Source: Candidatus Binatia bacterium | GTDB lineage: Bacteria > Desulfobacterota > Binatia > HRBIN30 > BPIQ01 | Assembly (NCBI GenBank): GCA_026004195.1 | Contig: BPIQ01000003.1 | Location: forward strand, 62,001 to 126,000 | Direction of reading: 5' to 3' | DNA length: 64,000 nucleotides | Shown here: in pieces, positions 51,677-60,280 of the stretch | Position numbering within the stretch: the first letter of the stretch is position 1 | Layout: every line of letters starts with the position of its first letter | Position numbers and translations under genes: made by a program | The notes under the pieces: generated by a model | Told to the model about the DNA's origin: nothing | What the model saw: only the letters and a program-made list of their open reading frames with translations | Databases searched by the model: none

Positions 51677-51895
51677 CTATCGTCGGTCTCCGCCCCCGAC
51701 CGTCTCGAACAAGAGAGGCTCGACATCCAGATCGGGCACCCGCTTGGACAGGTACAGCATCTCGATGCCCACCACCCGGTCCTGATCGTCGTAATCCACG
51801 ACGATCCCGGGCGAAACCTCGTCCGACCTCGCCGCAGGCGCGTCGCTGAGAGTCAAATACAGTGCGTCCGCTTCCCGGTCGAGCTTCAGTTTCAT
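51677..51895 (-). CDS. DUF2283 protein (probable antitoxin)
   Basis: This 72-residue DUF2283 protein begins MKLKLDREADALYLTLSDAPA, and SPGIVVDYDDQDRVVGIEML is the family core (a short beta-meander that often pairs with DUF4258 genes). The start overlaps the stop of the DUF4258 gene by four bases, so the order is toxin then antitoxin. The pair is bracketed by direct repeats, as expected for a mobile toxin-antitoxin unit. The antitoxin role is inference from gene pairing. Confidence 0.85.
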   Translation of the reverse strand: MKLKLDREADALYLTLSDAPAARSDEVSPGIVVDYDDQDRVVGIEMLYLSKRVPDLDVEPLLFETVGGGDRR

Positions 51896-52167
51896 GGCAG
51901 AGATCTCCTGCGGTCGAAGAACGCGGTGACGACACGATGGGGCGTTCTTTTCACGTCGACGATGACTCGCAAGACACGGTTGTCGCATTCGCGAATTCGG
52001 GCCAGTCGATGTTCCAAATCCCGGTCGACGGGACCGGACTCGATTGCTTCCGGCGTGCGGAGGGTTCTCTCCAACCAACCGATCCGAATCTTGCGCTTGG
52101 CCAAAGCATCGCGCGCGTGTCGGGTGAGAACGTAGTCCAGCAAACCGACGCTACCCGAGGCCAGCAA
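51892..52167 (-). CDS. DUF4258 protein (probable toxin, RelE/BrnT-like fold)
   Basis: The 91-residue protein has the DUF4258 pattern: YVLTRHARDALAKRKI (first helix with H-A-R), then IGWLERTLRTPEAIE and a C-terminal VLRVIVDVKRTPHRVVTAFFDRR beta-hairpin. The family is related in fold to RelE/HigB-type RNases. The only starts are TTG codons (52167 or 52146); the N-terminal LASGSVG may not be native. It lies 15 bp from the right copy of the 176-bp repeat. It is coupled to DUF2283. Confidence 0.8.
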   Translation of the reverse strand: MLASGSVGLLDYVLTRHARDALAKRKIRIGWLERTLRTPEAIESGPVDRDLEHRLARIRECDNRVLRVIVDVKRTPHRVVTAFFDRRRSLP

Positions 52168-52181
52168 CGAGCGTCAAGCTT

Positions 52182-52360
52182 CCCTGGGAGGCATGCGAGC
52201 CAGGCCAGGCCTCGGCCTTGTACCGACGCATCCACGCTCCGCCGGAGCTCTTCGATCCGAACACGCCGAGCCAGTCGGGGAAGTGAGTCACCCTCAGGCA
52301 GCCTCGTAAAGCCGCCACCTCTCCGGCACCCCCCGGAGCTCGGCCGTTTCGCGTTCGGTG
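52182..52360. repeat. 179-bp direct repeat, right copy
   Basis: Its first part (to ~52284) is a copy of the DUF1329 gene's last codons and stop. Its second part (from 52294) is the functional 3' end of the hydrolase-cyclase gene. It differs from the left copy by roughly 18 substitutions and small indels, so the duplication is not new. Confidence 0.9.
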
Positions 52361-53622
52361 AAAGAAAGCCCCGAGCCGGCGACCAGGTCGCGCACGGTGT
52401 GCGTGACCAGCACTTGCCCCGGCCCGGCCCGGTCGACGACCCGTGCCGCGATGTGCACGGCCAGACCGCCCACGTCGTCCTCGGCAAGCTCGCACTCCCC
52501 GGCGTGAACCCCGGCGCGTACCTCGAGACCCAGGACCCGCGCCGCGGGAACGGCAGCAAGTGCGGAACGGACCGCGCGTGCGGGGCCGTCGAAAACGGCG
52601 AGAAGCCCGTCGCCCGTGGTTTTGACCACACGACCCCGGTGCCGCTCGACCTCGCGCCGCGCGGCGTCGTAGAAAGCGTCGCGCACGGCCGCCCAGCGCA
52701 CGTCCCCGAGCTCGGCCGCGCGCTCGGTCGAGCCCACGAGATCCAAGAACACGATCGTCGCGAGAACCCGGTCCCTTTCGACCTCGACGCGCCCTCCCGC
52801 GACGAACTCCTCGACCGCGGCGAGAAAGGGCTCGAGCGACTCCGACCACGGAACGGCGTCTCGTCCGGGTAGCTCGAGGTAGCGGGCGTTCGGAATCTGC
52901 TTCGCAGCCCAGCGGCTGGCCTCGGCCTCGAGAATCCGCTGGTCGCGCGTGTGCGCGACGAGGGTCGGGACGCGGATGGCAGGAAGGACGTGCCGGACGT
53001 CGATGTCCATGTTCATCCGCCACAGCGCGAGCGCCGCGCCGGGGCTCGCACCCAGGCGTTCGAGTCGTGCGATCCAGCGCCTCAGGCGGGGGTCGCCCGC
53101 GCAACTCGGATTGGGAACCGCCATGAACCTCCCCTCCCCCCAGTGCTCGGCGATGGCCTCGAGGGCCTGCGCGTGGCCTTCGTCGTCGAGGCCCCACGGA
53201 TAATCCTCCGACCGCCGGAACCTGAGCGGAGCGTTCACGAGGACGAGTCCGTCCACTCGTTCCGGGTACGTGGCGGCGAAAAGCGCCGCCATGGGACCCC
53301 CCTCCCAGAATCCCACGAGGGTCGCGCGCCTGGATCCCACGGCGTCCATGACGGCACGGAGATCGTCCATCCGTTCTTCGAGCGTCGGAAGCCGATCGTT
53401 CGGAAGACGGTCCGAGAGACCCGTGCCTCGCTTGTCGAAGAGAACGACCCGCGCGACGGCAGAAAGGCGCCGGCACAACGCAACGAAACGAGGCTCCTCC
53501 CAGAAATGCTCGAGATGGGAGACGAAGCCCATCACCAGAACCAGGTCCCGAGGAATGCTCCCCAACGTCGCGTACGCGACGTAGAGATCACCGCTTTTCG
53601 CGTAGCGAATTTCCGGTTCCAC
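52294..53622 (-). CDS. Alpha/beta-hydrolase fused to a class III adenylyl/guanylyl cyclase
   Basis: In this 442-residue protein, residues ~1-270 are an alpha/beta-hydrolase (LVLVMGFVSHLEHFWEE, VVLFDKRGTGLSDR). The nucleophile elbow reads GFWEGG: tryptophan replaces the catalytic serine. Residues ~285-442 are a class III cyclase with metal aspartates in TIVFLDLVGST and TTGDGLLAVF, and VRAGVHAGECE. In the VNxAARL motif the asparagine is changed (VHIAARV). The architecture matches mycobacterial Rv1900c/LipJ-type proteins. The dead hydrolase may act as a small-molecule sensor for cAMP synthesis. It is on its own transcript, convergent with DUF1329. Confidence 0.9.
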   Translation of the reverse strand: MEPEIRYAKSGDLYVAYATLGSIPRDLVLVMGFVSHLEHFWEEPRFVALCRRLSAVARVVLFDKRGTGLSDRLPNDRLPTLEERMDDLRAVMDAVGSRRATLVGFWEGGPMAALFAATYPERVDGLVLVNAPLRFRRSEDYPWGLDDEGHAQALEAIAEHWGEGRFMAVPNPSCAGDPRLRRWIARLERLGASPGAALALWRMNMDIDVRHVLPAIRVPTLVAHTRDQRILEAEASRWAAKQIPNARYLELPGRDAVPWSESLEPFLAAVEEFVAGGRVEVERDRVLATIVFLDLVGSTERAAELGDVRWAAVRDAFYDAARREVERHRGRVVKTTGDGLLAVFDGPARAVRSALAAVPAARVLGLEVRAGVHAGECELAEDDVGGLAVHIAARVVDRAGPGQVLVTHTVRDLVAGSGLSFTERETAELRGVPERWRLYEAA

Positions 53623-53933
53623 GTGTGCTACCGGGCCGGCTCGAGCAGGAATGGCCGGCGGTGCCGGGCCCGACCGACGCGACTAGCACGAAGCACCGCC
53701 GGACGCACGTGGCGCGGAAAAGGCGCGGCCTCGGGCAGACCCTATTTCCCGTCGAGCGGGACGAAGCCTTCGGGCTTTCCCCTCCTCGCTCCCTCCGGGC
53801 GAGAGGGCCGCCGGCCAGGCGGGGCAATGGGGAAAGGTTTCGTCCCGCGAAGACGGCCGCCCAAGCGACGCTTCCGACCGACGCTTGCGGTTTCCTTTGC
53901 AAGCGAGGGGAAGAACGATAGAAAAGCCGACCC
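53623..53933. other. Divergent intergenic region, nothing recognised
   Basis: It lies between the start of the cyclase gene (minus) and the start of the LLM oxidoreductase (plus). No repeat core, palindromic operator or clear ribosome-binding site was seen. Confidence 0.4.
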
Positions 53934-54920
53934 ATGGATCTCGGCAAGGTCGCGATGAGCATGCCCATTGCCGCGAGCGTTCCGGAGTGCCTCGAGTGGA
54001 CGCGGCGGGCGGAAGAAATGGGCTACGAGAGCGTCTGGATCGCGGAGACGGGCGGCCCCGATCCCTTCGTGCTCGCGGGGCGAATCGCGGAGCACACGAG
54101 CCGGGCGCGGATCGGCACGGCCGTCTCGCCCGTCTATTTCCGCACGCCGGCCACGATCGCCGCGGCCGCGGGTACGGTCGCCCAGCTCGCCCCGGGGCGC
54201 TTCGTCCTGGGGCTCGGTTCCTCGAGTCACGCCATGGTCGAGAACTGGCACGGGCTTCCGTTCGAAAAACCCGTAACCCGCGTGCGAGAGACCGTCGAGG
54301 TCGTGCGCCGGATGCTGGCCGGCGAAAAAGTCGAGTTCGAGGGAAAGACGATCCGCACGCGCGGCTTCCGCCTGATGGTGCCCCCGCCTTCGCCCGTGCC
54401 GATTTACGTGGGGGCCTTGCGGCCGCCCATGCTCGAGCTCGCGGGCGAGATCGCGGACGGCGTGGTCGTGAACCTCTTTCCGGTGGAAGCGCTCCCGCGG
54501 ATGCTCGAGTCCGTGGCGGCGGGAGCACGCCGGGCGGGACGCGACGCCTCGACCCTCGAGGTCGTCTGCCGCCATCAGGTCCTCGTCACCGACGACAAGG
54601 ACGCCGCGCGCGAGATGTTCCGGGCCGCCCTGGCCGGCTACTTCGCCACACCCGTCTACAACCGCTTTGCCGCCTGGTACGGCTTCGAGGAAGAAGCCGC
54701 GCTCGTGGCCGAGGGCTTTCGCAAGCGCGACCGCGCTCTTACCCGCCGCGGCATGTCCGACCGGTTCGTCGACAGCATCGGCATCTTCGGCACGGCCGAC
54801 GAGTGCCGCGCCCGCGTGGCGGAATACGCCGCGGCGGGCGTGACGACGGCCGTCATCAGTCCGCTCGCCGTGGATCCCGCGGCCATCGGACGCACCTTCG
54901 AGGCGTTCGCTCGCCTGTGA
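53934..54920 (+). CDS. LLM-class (F420/FMN) flavin-dependent oxidoreductase
   Basis: This 328-residue TIM-barrel luciferase-like monooxygenase has EEMGYESVWIAETGGPDPF, RIGTAVSPVYFRTPATIAAAAGTVAQLAPGRFVLGLGSS and the GRDASTLEVV-type C-terminal barrel. F420-dependent members oxidise alcohols or reduce methylene-tetrahydromethanopterin; the VLGLGSSSHAM insertion and a P-G-R-F-V-L-G-L-G loop favour F420 or FMN over FAD. The organism group suggested here makes F420, but no F420 genes are in the window. No partner gene. Confidence 0.9.
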   Translation: MDLGKVAMSMPIAASVPECLEWTRRAEEMGYESVWIAETGGPDPFVLAGRIAEHTSRARIGTAVSPVYFRTPATIAAAAGTVAQLAPGRFVLGLGSSSHAMVENWHGLPFEKPVTRVRETVEVVRRMLAGEKVEFEGKTIRTRGFRLMVPPPSPVPIYVGALRPPMLELAGEIADGVVVNLFPVEALPRMLESVAAGARRAGRDASTLEVVCRHQVLVTDDKDAAREMFRAALAGYFATPVYNRFAAWYGFEEEAALVAEGFRKRDRALTRRGMSDRFVDSIGIFGTADECRARVAEYAAAGVTTAVISPLAVDPAAIGRTFEAFARL

Positions 54921-55125
54921 GTCACCCTTTTGAACCGGGAAGGAACACCCGGGCCGCGGCAGATTTTCCGCGCCAGGCCGTCCGCTATTTCGGTGTGCCG
55001 CGGGATTGCCTCGACGGCTCCCGTTCGAGGATTCGACCACAAAAAGTGAGCACCCCCTCCCGCCTCGACACGCACCCACGTCCCGGCAAGAGAGGAAGGA
55101 GCCCGCCCTTCCTCTCGCTCGCCCC

Positions 55126-55578
55126 TCACCGGTGGCCCGTTCGTCCGCGCAACGCACGGCCGAGGCCCAGGAGCACGAGAAGCGTCCCGACGAGCGATCC
55201 GAGAACCCCGGCGTAGAGCAGGGCGGAAAAGACCGCCTCGGCCCAGAGCGGGCCCACGAAGCCGGCACCCGCGATGGGCGTCGCCCGCCCCGTGCCCAGG
55301 GCCGCCCCGAAGACGAACGCAATCCAGAGGGCATAGAGACCCGCGAGATTCGAAACGTAGGCCGCCCGGATGGCGCGCTCGCCGAGCTCGAGCCGCGACC
55401 AGAGAAGGCCGAAGACGGCCAGGACGAGCGCTGCCTCGATCCCCGTGACGTGGGCGGCGAGGCCCATCCTCGGGTTCGTGAAGTGCGGGATGACAGCGCC
55501 GGTAAGAAGTGCGAGCCCGAGAAGCAACACCCCGCCGAAGACGAGCCTTTGGCCTTCCCGTTCGGCTCCCATGGGCAT
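55126..55578 (-). CDS. Hydroxylaminobenzene mutase-like membrane protein
   Basis: The 150-residue protein has four membrane helices and the arrangement TGAVIPHFTNPRMGLAAHVTG, then GRATPIAGAGFVGPLWAEAVFSALL. I recognise this as similar to HabA/HabB hydroxylaminobenzene mutase, which rearranges hydroxylaminobenzene to 2-aminophenol. Homologues are also found where nitroarene degradation is absent, so the substrate is open. A strong GGAGGAAAT site precedes ATG 55578. It lies 57 bp after ilvD on the same strand. Confidence 0.8.
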   Translation of the reverse strand: MPMGAEREGQRLVFGGVLLLGLALLTGAVIPHFTNPRMGLAAHVTGIEAALVLAVFGLLWSRLELGERAIRAAYVSNLAGLYALWIAFVFGAALGTGRATPIAGAGFVGPLWAEAVFSALLYAGVLGSLVGTLLVLLGLGRALRGRTGHR

Positions 55579-55635
55579 TTCCTCCTTCGGAAGGGTCCAT
55601 GGCAGCCGCAGGAGCCGGATGCAAGGAGGCGGAGT

Positions 55636-57312
55636 CTACGGCGAAGTGACGGCCCCGCGCGACGCAGAAGACACCGTGCGCGCGTATTTGGCGAAAACGC
55701 CGTGCGTGTAACGCGGCGGAGGAGGCCGCCACTCGCGGAGCCTTCGATCGAGCTCCTCGGCACCGATTTCGACGTCGAGCCGCCTCGACGGGATGTCGAA
55801 TCGGATCGTGTCCCCTTCGCGCACCGCGGCGATCGGCCCCCCGCAAGCGGCTTCCGGGGCCACGTGACCCGCCATGAGTCCGTGCGTCGCCCCGGAAAAA
55901 CGACCGTCGGTGAGAAGCGCCACCGACTCGCCGAGCCCTTCTCCCACGAGAGCGGCCGTGACACCGAGCATCTCGCGCATCCCGGGTCCGCCCCGAGGAC
56001 CTTCGTACCGGATGACGACGACGTCACCGGGACGAATCCGACCCTCCTTGACGGCCGCGAAGGCGTCTTCCTCGCAGTCGAACACGCGAGCCGGGCCGCG
56101 GTGCTCGAGCCGTTCGTGTCCGGCCACCTTCACGACGCAACCCTCGGGGGCGAGGTTCCCCCTGAGAATGACGAGTCCGCCGGTGGGCTTGAGAGGATCG
56201 GAAAGGGGACGGACGACCTCCTGCCCCGGAGTTTCCTGCGCCTCGCGCGCTTCCTCGCCGATCGTGCGGCCGGTCACCGTGAGTTCGTCGGGATGGAGGT
56301 AGCCACCGTCGAGAAGCCGTTTCGCCACGAGACGCACTCCCCCTGCCCGGTAGAGATCGAAGGCCACGAAGCGGCCACCGGGCTTGAGGTCCGCGAGCAG
56401 CGGCGTTTTCGAGCTCACGCGATCGAAGTCGTCGATCGAAAGCTCGACCCCCGCCTCGTGCGCCACGGCAAGAAGGTGCAAGACGGCGTTCGTCGAACCG
56501 CCGGACGCCACGACGCCGGCAATCGCGTTCTCGAGCGACCGGCGCGTGATGACTCGTCGTGCCGTGAGCCCACGCTGGAGAAGCTCCATGACGAGTTGCC
56601 CGCACCGAAAGGCCACGCGGTCCTTGAGGGAATCCATCGCGGGCACGCTCGCGCTTCCCATGGGCGAAATGCCGAGAAGCTCGAAGGCCATGGCCATCGT
56701 GTTCGCCGTGAACTGTCCGCCGCAAGCTCCGGGGCCGGGGCAGGCGTGGTTCTCGATCGCCCGGAGCTCTTCCGCCGTGATTTTCCCGGCACGGTAGGCG
56801 CCCACGGCTTCGAACACGTCCTGGATCGTGAGGTCGCGATCGCCGAGCCGTCCGGGCAGAATCGTGCCGCCGTAAAGCATGAGGGAAGGGAGGTCGAGCC
56901 GGGCGAGAGCCATGACCGTACCCGGGATCGTCTTGTCGCAACCCGAGAGCGCCACGACGGCGTCGAAGAGATGCCCTCGCACGCAAAGCTCGATCGAATC
57001 GGCGATGATCTCGCGGCTCACCAGCGAGGCTTTCATCCCCGGGGTGCCCATCGAAATGCCGTCCGAGACGGCGATCGTGTTGAACTCGACGGGCGTGCCG
57101 CCGGCCGCCCGGATGCCTTCTTTCACCTTCTCGGCCAGTCGGCGAAGGTGGAAGTTGCAGGGCATGACTTCGATCCACGTGTTCGCGACGCCGACGAGGG
57201 GCTTCGAGAGGTCCTCGTCCGTGAAGCCCACGGCCTTGAGCATGGCCCGGGCAGGAGCCCGGTCGGGACCATCGGTGACGAGACGGCTCTGCGATCGCGG
57301 ATCCCGTGCCAT
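55636..57312 (-). CDS. ilvD: Dihydroxy-acid dehydratase
   Basis: The 558-residue enzyme dehydrates 2,3-dihydroxyisovalerate (and the methylvalerate) in valine, isoleucine and pantothenate synthesis. Fe-S ligands appear as [19 protein letters not shown] and [36 protein letters not shown] near residue 480 is the conserved C-terminal motif. Length equals the bacterial norm. ATG 57312 with AAGGA eight bases upstream is chosen over an upstream in-frame ATG. It is followed 57 bp later by the HabB-like gene. It is oriented away from the CPBP gene with ~190 bp between starts. Confidence 0.95.
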   Translation of the reverse strand: MARDPRSQSRLVTDGPDRAPARAMLKAVGFTDEDLSKPLVGVANTWIEVMPCNFHLRRLAEKVKEGIRAAGGTPVEFNTIAVSDGISMGTPGMKASLVSREIIADSIELCVRGHLFDAVVALSGCDKTIPGTVMALARLDLPSLMLYGGTILPGRLGDRDLTIQDVFEAVGAYRAGKITAEELRAIENHACPGPGACGGQFTANTMAMAFELLGISPMGSASVPAMDSLKDRVAFRCGQLVMELLQRGLTARRVITRRSLENAIAGVVASGGSTNAVLHLLAVAHEAGVELSIDDFDRVSSKTPLLADLKPGGRFVAFDLYRAGGVRLVAKRLLDGGYLHPDELTVTGRTIGEEAREAQETPGQEVVRPLSDPLKPTGGLVILRGNLAPEGCVVKVAGHERLEHRGPARVFDCEEDAFAAVKEGRIRPGDVVVIRYEGPRGGPGMREMLGVTAALVGEGLGESVALLTDGRFSGATHGLMAGHVAPEAACGGPIAAVREGDTIRFDIPSRRLDVEIGAEELDRRLREWRPPPPRYTHGVFAKYARTVSSASRGAVTSP

Positions 57313-57503
57313 CGCTGCGATCCTTAGCACTTCGCGACCCCACATGCGACACCAGCCACGCAGGGGTTCCGGTCCGGGGGACTCGTTCCTATCCGGCCGA
57401 CGGAAGCGCCGGACTCCCGCGGCTCTCCCGTGCTTCGGTACGGCAGCGCTCGCCGAGTCGCGGGAAAAGGGGCAGGACCGTCGGACGTAGCCGGGGCTTT
57501 TTC

Positions 57504-58283
57504 GTGTCCTTTCGCGCGAACCTGGGGAAGCCGGCCATTTCCGCCGCGACTCCCTCCGTCCTCTCGCTTCTCTCGACGCTGCTTTTCTGCCTGGCGGCCG
57601 GGGCACGCGGAGAAACGCTCGGCTGGGCTTATCTCGGTCTCGTGCTTTGCTCCGCCGCAGCCGCGGCGCTCCGGGCCCGGGCTTCGCTTCTCCTCGCCCT
57701 TTTCTCCCTCCTTTTCTCCACGCTCCCCGCGCCCGGCGCGTCGGGCTTGGGTGCTCCCCGACTCTTCGTCGCTCTCTCGGCCACGTTTCTCCTCTCGCTG
57801 CCCTTCGCGCAAGCCAGACCGTTGCTCCGGCGAACGCTGCGCGCGGGCCGAATCGACGCGAAGCTCCTCGCGATTTCCGCCGCCCTCGGGTGCGTCTTCT
57901 CCGTCGCGACGGCCGCCTGGCTGCGTCTCTCCGGCCCGGAGTTCCTCCCGAAGCTCCCCGTTGCCGGGACGGGGGAACCTTTCTCGTCGGGTCTTCTCGC
58001 GGCCGCGAACGCCGCGATCGAGGAAATCACGTTCCGGGGGTTTTTCCTCGCCTGTCTCCGGGCGTCGGGAGTAGGCAGCGCGACGAGCGTTCTGGCCCAG
58101 GCGATCGCGTTCGGCGCTTCGCACGTGGAAGGAATCCCCTCGGGGCCCCTCGGGGTCTCACTGGCTTTCCTCTTCGGCCTCGCTACGGGTGCGCTGCGAG
58201 AGCGTTCGGGCGGTATCCTCTCCCCGTGGTTCGCGCACTTTCTCGTGGACCTTTTCGCCTTCCTCTTTCTCCTGCGAGACTGA
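57504..58283 (+). CDS. CPBP-family intramembrane metalloprotease
   Basis: The ~259-residue membrane protein has about eight helices and the three Abi/CPBP motifs: EEITFRGFF (EExxxR), [10 protein letters not shown] (FxxxH) and [11 protein letters not shown] (HxxxD). These form the zinc site of CAAX-type proteases. The role is unknown; bacterial homologues process prenylated or bacteriocin-related peptides. GTG 57504 ([10 protein letters not shown]) is a likely start; the frame is open further upstream without membrane segments. Its last 126 bases overlap the 3' end of the alpha/beta hydrolase on the other strand. Confidence 0.85.
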   Translation: MSFRANLGKPAISAATPSVLSLLSTLLFCLAAGARGETLGWAYLGLVLCSAAAAALRARASLLLALFSLLFSTLPAPGASGLGAPRLFVALSATFLLSLPFAQARPLLRRTLRAGRIDAKLLAISAALGCVFSVATAAWLRLSGPEFLPKLPVAGTGEPFSSGLLAAANAAIEEITFRGFFLACLRASGVGSATSVLAQAIAFGASHVEGIPSGPLGVSLAFLFGLATGALRERSGGILSPWFAHFLVDLFAFLFLLRD

Positions 58284-59117
58284 AGGGCAGGCAAAGCGAT
58301 CCGCGAGAAAAGCGAGGACGGCCTGCTCGAAGGCCGCGGGATTCTCGAGAAGGACGTGATGACCCGCGTCCGGGATTTCCACGACGGCGAGACGCCGGAT
58401 CCGCCGCCCGAGATCGGCCACCGCACGCCGGGAGACGACGGGGCTCCGCGCTCCGCGCACGAACAGCACGGGGCACGCAATGCGCGGGAGATCCTCGGTC
58501 ACGTCGGCGCGGGCCACGGCCGCGAGAGCTTCGCGGTCGAATTTGGGTACGTACCGTCCCGGGCCGGCGGCGCGGATCCCGTGCAGCACGACGTGGCGCC
58601 GGATCTCGGGGCGAACGTGCTCGGCTTCGGGCAGAAAGCGAAAGCGGGCGATCGCCTCCTCGGGGCTCGAGTAGACGGGGTGGGGAAGTCCCGCGAGCTT
58701 CTCCAGAAAGCGCTCGCCTTTTTTCCACCCGCGGACGCCCGCGTCCACGAGCACGAGACCCGCGAGCGGTACGGGCGGCTCGGCCGCGACACGGGTCGCG
58801 ACGAGACCCCCCAGGGAGTGACCGACGAGAGCCGCACTTTGCGGCGCGAGGCTCCGGAGCACTTCGCTCACGTCGGCCGCATAGTCCTCGATCGCGTAAC
58901 GGCCGGGCGTGTGGTGACTCTCGCCGTGACCCCGCAGGTCGAGAGCGACTACGCGAACGTTCTCGTCGAACCTCGAAGCGAAGAAATCCCACCAGCGCGC
59001 GTGTGCCGAGCCCCCGTGGAGGAGAAGGACGAGTCGAGGCCCCCCACCTCCCCACTCCAGGGCGCGAAGGCGGACGCCGCCATCGACGAGAAAAAAGCGC
59101 TCCCCGGGCTCGCGCAC
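58158..59117 (-). CDS. Alpha/beta-hydrolase (haloperoxidase-like esterase)
   Basis: This 319-residue serine hydrolase has LLLHGGSAHARWWDFFA (oxyanion), VVALDLRGHGESHH, the nucleophile elbow ALVGHSLGGLVA (Ser near 100) and a late IPDAGHHVLLENP with the catalytic His. The Asp is probably in VRGARSPVVS or nearby. The last ~40 residues are polar and charged ([17 protein letters not shown]) and antisense to the CPBP gene; they may not be native. The two genes converge and share their 3' ends. The substrate is unknown. Confidence 0.88.
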   Translation of the reverse strand: MREPGERFFLVDGGVRLRALEWGGGGPRLVLLLHGGSAHARWWDFFASRFDENVRVVALDLRGHGESHHTPGRYAIEDYAADVSEVLRSLAPQSAALVGHSLGGLVATRVAAEPPVPLAGLVLVDAGVRGWKKGERFLEKLAGLPHPVYSSPEEAIARFRFLPEAEHVRPEIRRHVVLHGIRAAGPGRYVPKFDREALAAVARADVTEDLPRIACPVLFVRGARSPVVSRRAVADLGRRIRRLAVVEIPDAGHHVLLENPAAFEQAVLAFLADRFACPSVSQEKEEGEKVHEKVREPRGEDTARTLSQRTRSEAEEESQ

Positions 59118-59197
59118 GCCGCTTTCCTATCGCAGCTCCCGACCCCACGAAACCCTCCGCTTGTGTGGCCCCCTCGGGCCCCCTAGCATGCCGTCCC

Positions 59198-60280
59198 GTG
59201 CCCGAAGAGATCGTGACGGATTTCGTGGTCGAGGCCGACGTCACCCCGGCGTGGAGTCTCGCCGCCGACTTCCACCTCCTGCGTTCCCTCGAGCGCGGTC
59301 CCGGGCGCCGTGCGGCACTCCGCGTCTGGAGCTTCGGGGGAGACGTCGTCTCCCTGGGTCGTTACCATCTCGCTCCGCGGGGTGCCGGGACTTCGGCTCG
59401 CGGGCCCCTCCTTCACCGGCGGGCGACCGGAGGGCGTGCCGTCCCGTCCGGCGAGGGCTTCGTCGGATTCTCGTTTCTCTTGCCTCACCGGTCGGCGCTC
59501 TTTTCCGACGACCCCCTTTTCCTCTCCCCGGAGCAGATTCCGAACCGCTACGTGCGCGGCCTCCTCGGCGGGCTGGAAACTCTCGGCCTCCGAGGCTTCT
59601 ATCCCGGACGGGATTTCGTGACGCTCGAGGGCAAACCCCTGGCCATGGTGACCTTCGAGGAAACGGAGACCGGCGGCCTTCTCTTCGAGTGCGTGCTCGC
59701 GGTGGGCCGGAACTTCGCCGTTCTGCCGCGGTTTCTCGACACGGTCGATCCCGAGGGAGAAGTCAAAATCGCACTTCTCGAAGCCGACTCCGTCACGAGC
59801 CTTTCCGAAGTACTCGGGCGAGCACCCTCGTTCGAGGAGGTAGCCGAGGCCCTCTGCGTCGGGTACGAAGGGCGCTTCGGGATCCGCTGCGTCCGCCGGA
59901 CATGGAGTACGCTCGAGCGAGAGGCTCTCGCGGCTCGCGCTCGCGAGTACTCGGAGTCGCGCTGGCTTCTCGGACGCGTGCGGCGCCCCGACCTGCCCGG
60001 GCACGCAATCCGGTGGGCGCAGCTCGGGGCCTTCGAGGTCTACTTCCGGCTCTCCGGCCCCCGAATTCTCGGCGAGGCCGAATTCGCGGGCGATTTCATC
60101 GCGAACTCGGAGGGGCTTTTCTCGTTCGAGCGTGCCTTGCGCGGTGCGGCACTCGAGCGTTCGGCGCTCGAAAACATCGTCCGCACGTTCTACGGGGGAA
60201 AGAAAAACTACATCCTCGGGATCGGAAGGCCGGAGGTCCTCGTCGATTTCCTTCTCGAGGCGACCGGGACGGGGATCTGA
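59198..60280 (+). CDS. Lipoate-protein ligase A family protein (BPL/LplA domain)
   Basis: The 360-residue protein has the N-terminal LplA motif RRATGGRAVPSGEGFVGFSFLLP, a G-K-P-L-A segment with the probable catalytic lysine (TLEGKPLAMVTF), and a C-terminal accessory domain (LGEAEFAGDFIANSEGLFSFERAL). It would attach lipoate or octanoate to E2 or GcvH proteins. GTG 59198 is used because it is at the end of a short gap after the hydrolase gene's start region; the open frame extends upstream but is not homologous. TGATG links it to the HEAT-repeat gene. Confidence 0.85.
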   Translation: MPEEIVTDFVVEADVTPAWSLAADFHLLRSLERGPGRRAALRVWSFGGDVVSLGRYHLAPRGAGTSARGPLLHRRATGGRAVPSGEGFVGFSFLLPHRSALFSDDPLFLSPEQIPNRYVRGLLGGLETLGLRGFYPGRDFVTLEGKPLAMVTFEETETGGLLFECVLAVGRNFAVLPRFLDTVDPEGEVKIALLEADSVTSLSEVLGRAPSFEEVAEALCVGYEGRFGIRCVRRTWSTLEREALAARAREYSESRWLLGRVRRPDLPGHAIRWAQLGAFEVYFRLSGPRILGEAEFAGDFIANSEGLFSFERALRGAALERSALENIVRTFYGGKKNYILGIGRPEVLVDFLLEATGTGI

